DNA of 64,000 nucleotides, from NCBI RefSeq assembly GCF_030265065.1, contig NC_080416.1:7501-71500 (forward strand), given 5' to 3'. The notes under the pieces are model-generated. The model worked only from the letters and a program-made list of their open reading frames with translations, had not been told where the DNA came from and ran no database searches. Position numbers and translations under genes: made by a program. The DNA comes from Corythoichthys intestinalis (taxonomy: Eukaryota; Chordata; Actinopteri; Syngnathiformes; Syngnathidae). Numbering within the stretch: position 1 is the first letter of the stretch; every line of letters begins with the position of its first letter. This document shows, piece after piece, positions 58,733 through 64,000 of the stretch.

Positions 58733-61700
58733 TCAACACGGCTGCAGCAGCTCGTCGTCGCTGCTCTCCGACTTACCGCCGACCTCCAGACAGGCGTCGG
58801 GGATACGAGCGGTGTGAACTTTGCCGCAGCTTCGACAAGGTCCGTCCCGGCCGGCTCGCGCCGCGCGCTGATGTCGCGCGGACGGCTCCGGAGGCGGCCG
58901 GCGGACGGCGCCCGACGAGGAGGACGAGTCCGAGTCCGGTATCAGCAGCTCCGCGTCTTCGTCTTCGTCCCCGCCGCCCGGCCGGTCGCCGGATTCGGCT
59001 CGGCCGCTTCCCGTCGCCAGCCGCCGTAGCGGACTGTGATTGGGCCAAGTCCGGTTCTGCCGGTTAGCGCCGCTAGACGCCAGGCTCCTGGCGAGGCGGT
59101 GCAGATTTTGGCTCAGGCGACGCAGAGTGGAAGCAGGCGGGGCCCGGAGGCGGGACGTTTCGCCGCCGGGACCTCCCGCGTCCGCTTCCCCGTCTTCGGC
59201 GGGCGGGTTTCGGACCGGGCGCGGACCGGGCGACGGGTCGACGGGGGTCGGCGTCGCGGCGTCCGCCGAAGCGGGGGGCGCCGTCTTCCGGGGCAGAGGG
59301 GCGACGGGGCCGGCCGCCGCCCCGCCGCGCTCCCGCCCCCTCTCGCTCTCCGTATCCGTGTCGTCCGAGTCCGGGGACAAGAGGTCCGAAGCGGAACCGG
59401 CGGTACCGCCGCCGTCCTCCGGGTCGGCGGAGACCAGGGCCAGGGAGCCCGAACGGCGAGAGCGGGAGAAGCCGAAGAGGCCGCGCCACAGGTTTCCGCG
59501 GCGACCGGCGGAAGGGAGCCGGAGCGAGGCAAAGCCCAGCTGAGAACGCACCGCCAGGCGCAAGTTCTCCAGGACCGACGCCTGAGACCCCGCGGGGACA
59601 AGGGTTAGGATTAGGGTTCAAATGAGCAGTCGAGTCGGTCAACAGACGCCGGGCGCGGTTACCTGGCTCCCGGAGCAGACCGGGAAATCCTCCACGGGAG
59701 GAATCAAACCCTGAGCGATCAGCTGACCGTAGGAGGGCGGGGCTTCCCTCCTCAGCAGCTCCGCCTCCACCCTGGACAGCTGCGTCTCAAAGGACCTGGG
59801 CACAGCGGCACGGGTCACGCCTCCGACCGGCGCCGGTTCAAAGTCGTTCGTACCTACCTGCGTTCGAACATGCGCAGGGAGTAGAGTTTACACGTGCATC
59901 CTAGCGCGATGACCAGCAGGAGGCCGCAGACCAGGCTGCCGATGACGGCGGCCGTGATCACCCTGGTGGGGACCGCCACGGGACAGTTTTCCTCGTCGCT
60001 GCCGTCGCCGCAGTCGTCCTGGGCGTCGCACACCCACGACTCGAACACGCAACGGTTGTTCTGCGAGGCGACGGCATCGTTTTTCTCGGCCGGCCGGCAC
60101 CATTTTGGTAGAGCAAGCGAGGGGACCTACCTTGCAGTGGAAGTTTCCGGGCTGGCAAAAGAAGCAGTTCTTTTCGTCGGAGCCGTTGGGGCAGCGGTTC
60201 TGGTAGTTGCAGCGGTCCGATCGCGGGTAACAGGCCCCGTTTCTGGAACACGGGAACTCGTCCTCCCGGCACGCCGAACAGTTGGACTCGTCTCGGCCGT
60301 TGGGGCAGTGCCAGTAGCCGTCGCAGCGCTGGCGCTCGGCGTAGCAGCCCCAGTCGCCCCCGCAGGGAACCTCCCAAGGCAGGCAAAAGCCGTCTACCTG
60401 CGCCGACCGGACGGAACCGTCGGACCGCTTGGTGCTGGTAAAACGCGGCCGAGCCCACCTGGTAGGTGACGTTGAAGCCTCTGGCCGCGTTGATCTTGTC
60501 GGCATAGAAATGGACGCGCAGCCGTCCGGAAGTCGACGCCACGGCGACCGGCGCCCTGGAGTCGAAGGCCGTCAGAACCCTCAGGAGGCGGCGAGGGTTC
60601 TCCTCCAGGCCGTCGTAAACCTTCACGTAGTCGCCGTAACCCGTCCCGTCCAGTTTGAAATCGGTGAAACGCAGGATGACCTGCGGCAGGAAGGGCGGGC
60701 CGTCATAGGCGAGGAGGAACGCGTTCCCTCTTGCCGTCCAGTCCGTACCTTCCTGTGGTCTCCGGTGTCGATCAGCCAGGTGCAGTTACTTCCCGGCGGG
60801 TAGAAGTCCGGATAGTTAGGAGAGCTAAAGGAGCCGTAGAAGTTGCGTAACCTCTCCCCGCAGGTCGGAACGTCGCAGTCGATCTCGTCGCCCAGATCCT
60901 GAAAGGAGAGTGCGTCGGAACGACAGACATCACGGGCGGGCGGGCGAGCGGAGCCCACCTGGCAGTCGATGCTGCCGTCGCAACGCAGGCTGCGAGGCAG
61001 GCAAGTGTAGATCCGCGTGTAGCGGGACAAGCACGGGAACTGCTCCGGGCCGCAGGGCTGGAAGGAAAAGGGCGAGTCCGCGCACAGGTCCTCGTCCGAA
61101 TTGTCGCCGCACTCGTCCATGGAGTTACAACGCCACCAGTCGGGGATGCACTTCCCGTTGGAGCAGTGGAACTGCTCCGCGTCGCAGCCGGCGACGTCCG
61201 GCTTACCTGCCGCCCCGGCGGAGAACGTTCCGGCATTTGGGTTAAAAGACTCGGCGGTACGAGACGGGGGAGCCCCGGTGTCGCCGAAAACGCCACGGTT
61301 TGGCCCAACTTTGCCCCTCTAACGTCCCCGGCGGGACTCACCGGTGACGTAGGAAAGCCTGAAACCTTTCCCCGCCAGCGCCTCGTCGGAGCGGAAGCGG
61401 ATCCAGACGCGGTCCTGCGAAGAAATGTAAGGAGGCGGCAGGGAGGAGCCGCACACGCGCAGACCGTCCAGATTCTTGTAGCCGCTGATGGACATCCAGT
61501 CAGACGAGCAGCGACGCGAGCCCTGCAGGTCAAAGTCCTGGAAGCTGCGGACGGAGGAGCGGCCGCCGTCATTCGCCGAATATAACCCGCGCGAGGGCGT
61601 ACCTGATGGTGACCGTGTCTCCGGGCCGGCCGCGAATGTTCCAGCTGCAGTTGAGGCGGGCCGGGTACCGGAAAGGCCAACCGGGACTGGCGATGACCCC

Positions 61701-63513
61701 GCTGGATCCGCGCAAGAGCTCCGACGAGTCGCCGCACGCTGAAAAGCGGAGCGGAGCCAGTCGGACGCGCTCCTCGGCGGGCGGGCCGGCCGACCACTCA
61801 CCGTCGGAAATCCCGGACACCAAAATGTTGTCGTTTCCTTGAGACGCCGCCACGCCCCCTAAACAAACCAGGGACATTTAGACGGCAGAAAAGCGGAAAA
61901 TTGCTTTACGCGGGACAAATTTGGCACAATTTGCAACCAAAGCTATTGTAGCGGTGAATAAGCCCTCTTTTACATTCAGCTGCAACAGCTCTCAATGTTA
62001 TCCAAAGGTGCTGAATAAACAAGTTCCATCATAAACATAGGTGTGCCACATGAATATGGTGTAAATTGATGCTTAACGACGCGACGCGGCGAAGACATTA
62101 ACAGTGAGAGAGCGGCGTGCGCTTGTCGTGTGCGGCTCACGTGGCAGGATGTTTCCGAGCCAGGAGAACTTTTCTACGTGTCCGTCCACGATCAACGTAA
62201 GTCAATTACAGCTGAAACGAATACTCGGGCAACTTGAGTAAGTTGAGTTTAAAAAGTGATCCGAGTCATTTTAGTCACCTCGAGGAAATTTGGCCAGCTC
62301 TAAGCATCAAATTTTGCCCGGACTACTTTTAACACGCGTAGAGGAAGAAGCAATAGAAAAAGAAAATGCCTTCCTGCAGCGGGCGACAGCCGCTCAAAAC
62401 GACGCCCGCGTGTTGCTACGGTGATAGCGGGTAGCGCCTGATGCGTCTCATAGATATCACACGTATGTAGAACTAGAAGCGAAATGACAGACTCGGCGGC
62501 GTTAATAAATGGCCGCCATCTTAAAGCAGTAGACTTGTCGGCGCTCATAAATAAGATTAACGTTACTGTCACTCGCTCACGTGACGTTAGCCCTGCGGAG
62601 GGAGGGCTAGGTTAGAATTGACCACTGTCAATGCGTGGCTAACATAAAGACCTTATTTAATCTGTGAAAGCATAGTGCTGTAGAGTAATTAGGGTGTCAA
62701 ATAAAAACTTGTCAATTTGAGCTCAGTCATCATTGCTGGATAAAACACCAAGTAGCACTGGTCCCTTAAGTGCTCCAATACATGCACTTCTTTTGAACAC
62801 TGCAAAATCCTATCAGGTTTAGACTAACTTCAAAATAGCTTGACACAAATGGAAATTCAATGGAAACACCTCTCTTTTAAGTGATGTGTGTTATCAAGCG
62901 TAATGACATTTTTAGATAAGAAACTTTTTTTTATTATTATTATTAGATCTACAAGTTTTTGGAGTGAAAGCAGTGAATTAGTCTTTTTTCATTCTAGTCA
63001 CATCTGAGATGCAATTGTTGGCTTTTTTCAACAACGTACATAGAAAATAGATACTCATTGACTGAAAACGGTTCAATATTAGATGAAATGTCTTGTTTTC
63101 TCATGCATATTTATATATGACCAACAAAATGTTTTATCCGATTCGTTGATAGAATTTTCAGTCGATGACTCGAAAGATTCGATAGCTGCAGCCCTTAAGT
63201 AAATATTCCTTTCTTCAAGGAAAGTGTTGTACTAGTGTTTACTTTGGAACCGCTACATTCGTGGCCATTTTTTAACGTGACGCACATGCGCAGAAGCGCA
63301 ACGTTGCCCTTTTTGATGGGGAGCAATGTCTGTCAGAACATGTCCGGCGGCGGGCGTCGGCCGTTGCCGTGGAGATCAAGGGCTACGTTACGACGAAGCA
63401 GCGGCCTCGACGACGATGACGAGCTTTTGCGTTTCGGCCATTATTCGAGCGTTCGCTTGAAGGGAACTCAACTCACCTGCTGCAAAAAGGAGCAAGAAGA
63501 TGAAGACGTCCAT
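58733..63513 (-). CDS. lrp12: LDL receptor-related protein 12
   Basis: Type I membrane receptor of the LRP3/10/12 group. Exon 1 (63513-63477) encodes [12 protein letters not shown], a short signal peptide. Exon 2 is 61858-61802 ([11 protein letters not shown]), and the CUB1 exons start at 61738 ([20 protein letters not shown]). The order is CUB1, two LDLa repeats ([31 protein letters not shown]), CUB2 ([35 protein letters not shown]), three LDLa repeats ([51 protein letters not shown]), then the transmembrane helix [20 protein letters not shown]. The cytoplasmic tail carries [20 protein letters not shown]-like sequence, [11 protein letters not shown] and [10 protein letters not shown], and ends [11 protein letters not shown], all matching LRP12 rather than LRP3. 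The tail is Pro/Ala/Gly-richer than in mammals. Intron 1 (1.6 kb) holds a hAT element. Confidence 0.95.
62207..63196. mobile_element. Non-autonomous hAT element in lrp12 intron 1
   Basis: Ends 'tacagctgaaacgaatactc' and 'gattcgatagctgcagccct' are imperfect inverted repeats. The flanks AAGTCAAT and AAGTAAAT match in seven of eight bases. It is the same family as 37904-39333. No transposase is seen. Confidence 0.75.
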
Positions 63514-64000
63514 AGCGACGAGCCCAAGGTCACTAAACAGGCGCTCGCTCGCTCGCTCGCTCGATGAGCTAAGCTAACTGGGAGACAAAGAGGCTGCGCT
63601 GCGCTCGACTCGGCTCGGCTCGCTAGCCCGTCCGGGGCCAACGTTCCATCGCCGGCGGCGAGATCTGCTTCCGACGCAGGCTGCGTTTGCTCGAGCAAAG
63701 TCGCCGCCGAGCGGCGCGGCTCCGTCGGCCCTTTCGGCCGCGACGCCGCTCCTCCGAGACGGCGGCGCGGCGCGGCTCTGCGCGCGCTAACTCGGCTAGC
63801 TAAACGAGCCGCTCGTCCGGCGTCAACGCGGCCGCGAGTGTCTCGACGTCGACGAGCGACGATGGAGCGCGCCCAACATTTCTCTTCGTTCGCTGGAAGT
63901 CGTTGGCCCTCGCCACTCGCTCGACTTTTTCGCGTCTTTTCGCCCCTCGGCGTCGGAAGCGGCAGCAGCAGCAGCTGATTGTTTGTTTGAGCATAAGCAA
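63514..64000 (-). promoter_or_regulatory. CpG-rich 5' region of lrp12
   Basis: GC-rich, CpG-dense sequence directly upstream of the lrp12 start codon on the minus strand, with a (GCTC)n run at 63541-63564. It is likely the 5' leader and promoter. Short open frames here show no coding features. Confidence 0.5.

Noticed and set aside
58733-59642. Several plus-strand frames over the lrp12 tail
   Set aside because: GC-rich shadows of the lrp12 last exon, whose minus-strand frame matches LRP12 to its C-terminus.
1-64000. CRISPR arrays, bacterial operons, rRNA genes
   Set aside because: No direct-repeat/spacer pattern of CRISPR type and no rRNA blocks. Spliced vertebrate genes rule out a prokaryotic source.

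Overview
The window reads as nuclear DNA of a compact ray-finned fish genome. Vertebrate genes have many short introns (often 70-150 bp) and are separated by old DNA transposons, a LINE fragment and a tRNA-like SINE. The protein matches are to vertebrate families (HSF1, GLMP, JTB, RIMS2, LRP12) and the repeats are typical of teleosts. The species cannot be told from this window. All gene models were spliced by eye from splice signals and reading phase. All homology calls come from memory of the families, with no database search.

Layout. Bases 1-15360 hold no host gene that I can support. They contain two minisatellite fields, several hAT elements with 8-bp target duplications, a piggyBac element bounded by TTAA, an L2-like LINE fragment and a Tc1-like transposase remnant. 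Bases 15370-31800 hold three tandem plus-strand genes (called A, B and C here) for small secreted proteins. All three share one unusual architecture: a TATA box, an 11-nt coding first exon, a signal-peptide exon, then short exons bounded on both sides by phase-1 introns. Their mature parts differ strongly: A is basic, B is very acidic and Ser/Glu-rich, C is a 21-exon Pro/Gly/Asp/Ser-rich protein. I could not name them firmly. Starmaker-like or other biomineral-matrix proteins are the best guess. This tandem family is the most interesting thing in the window.

From 32362 to 42430 on the minus strand lies hsf1 (447 codons including the stop), which has a 7.6-kb intron filled with nested transposons. 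It is divergent from glmp (43203-45436, plus), whose start has a CLEAR-like E-box. Next come jtb (45897-46701, minus), a tRNA-SINE, and a small CART-like neuropeptide gene (49724-50084, minus) that lacks the last conserved cysteine. The right end holds rims2 (51680-58118, plus; a RIM2-beta-like form without the zinc-finger region) and lrp12 (58733-63513, minus), which converge tail to tail. RIMS2 and LRP12 are also neighbours on human chromosome 8q22, which supports both names.

The genes do not form a pathway. They are a conserved stretch of vertebrate chromosome next to a fast-evolving, lineage-restricted secreted-protein cluster.
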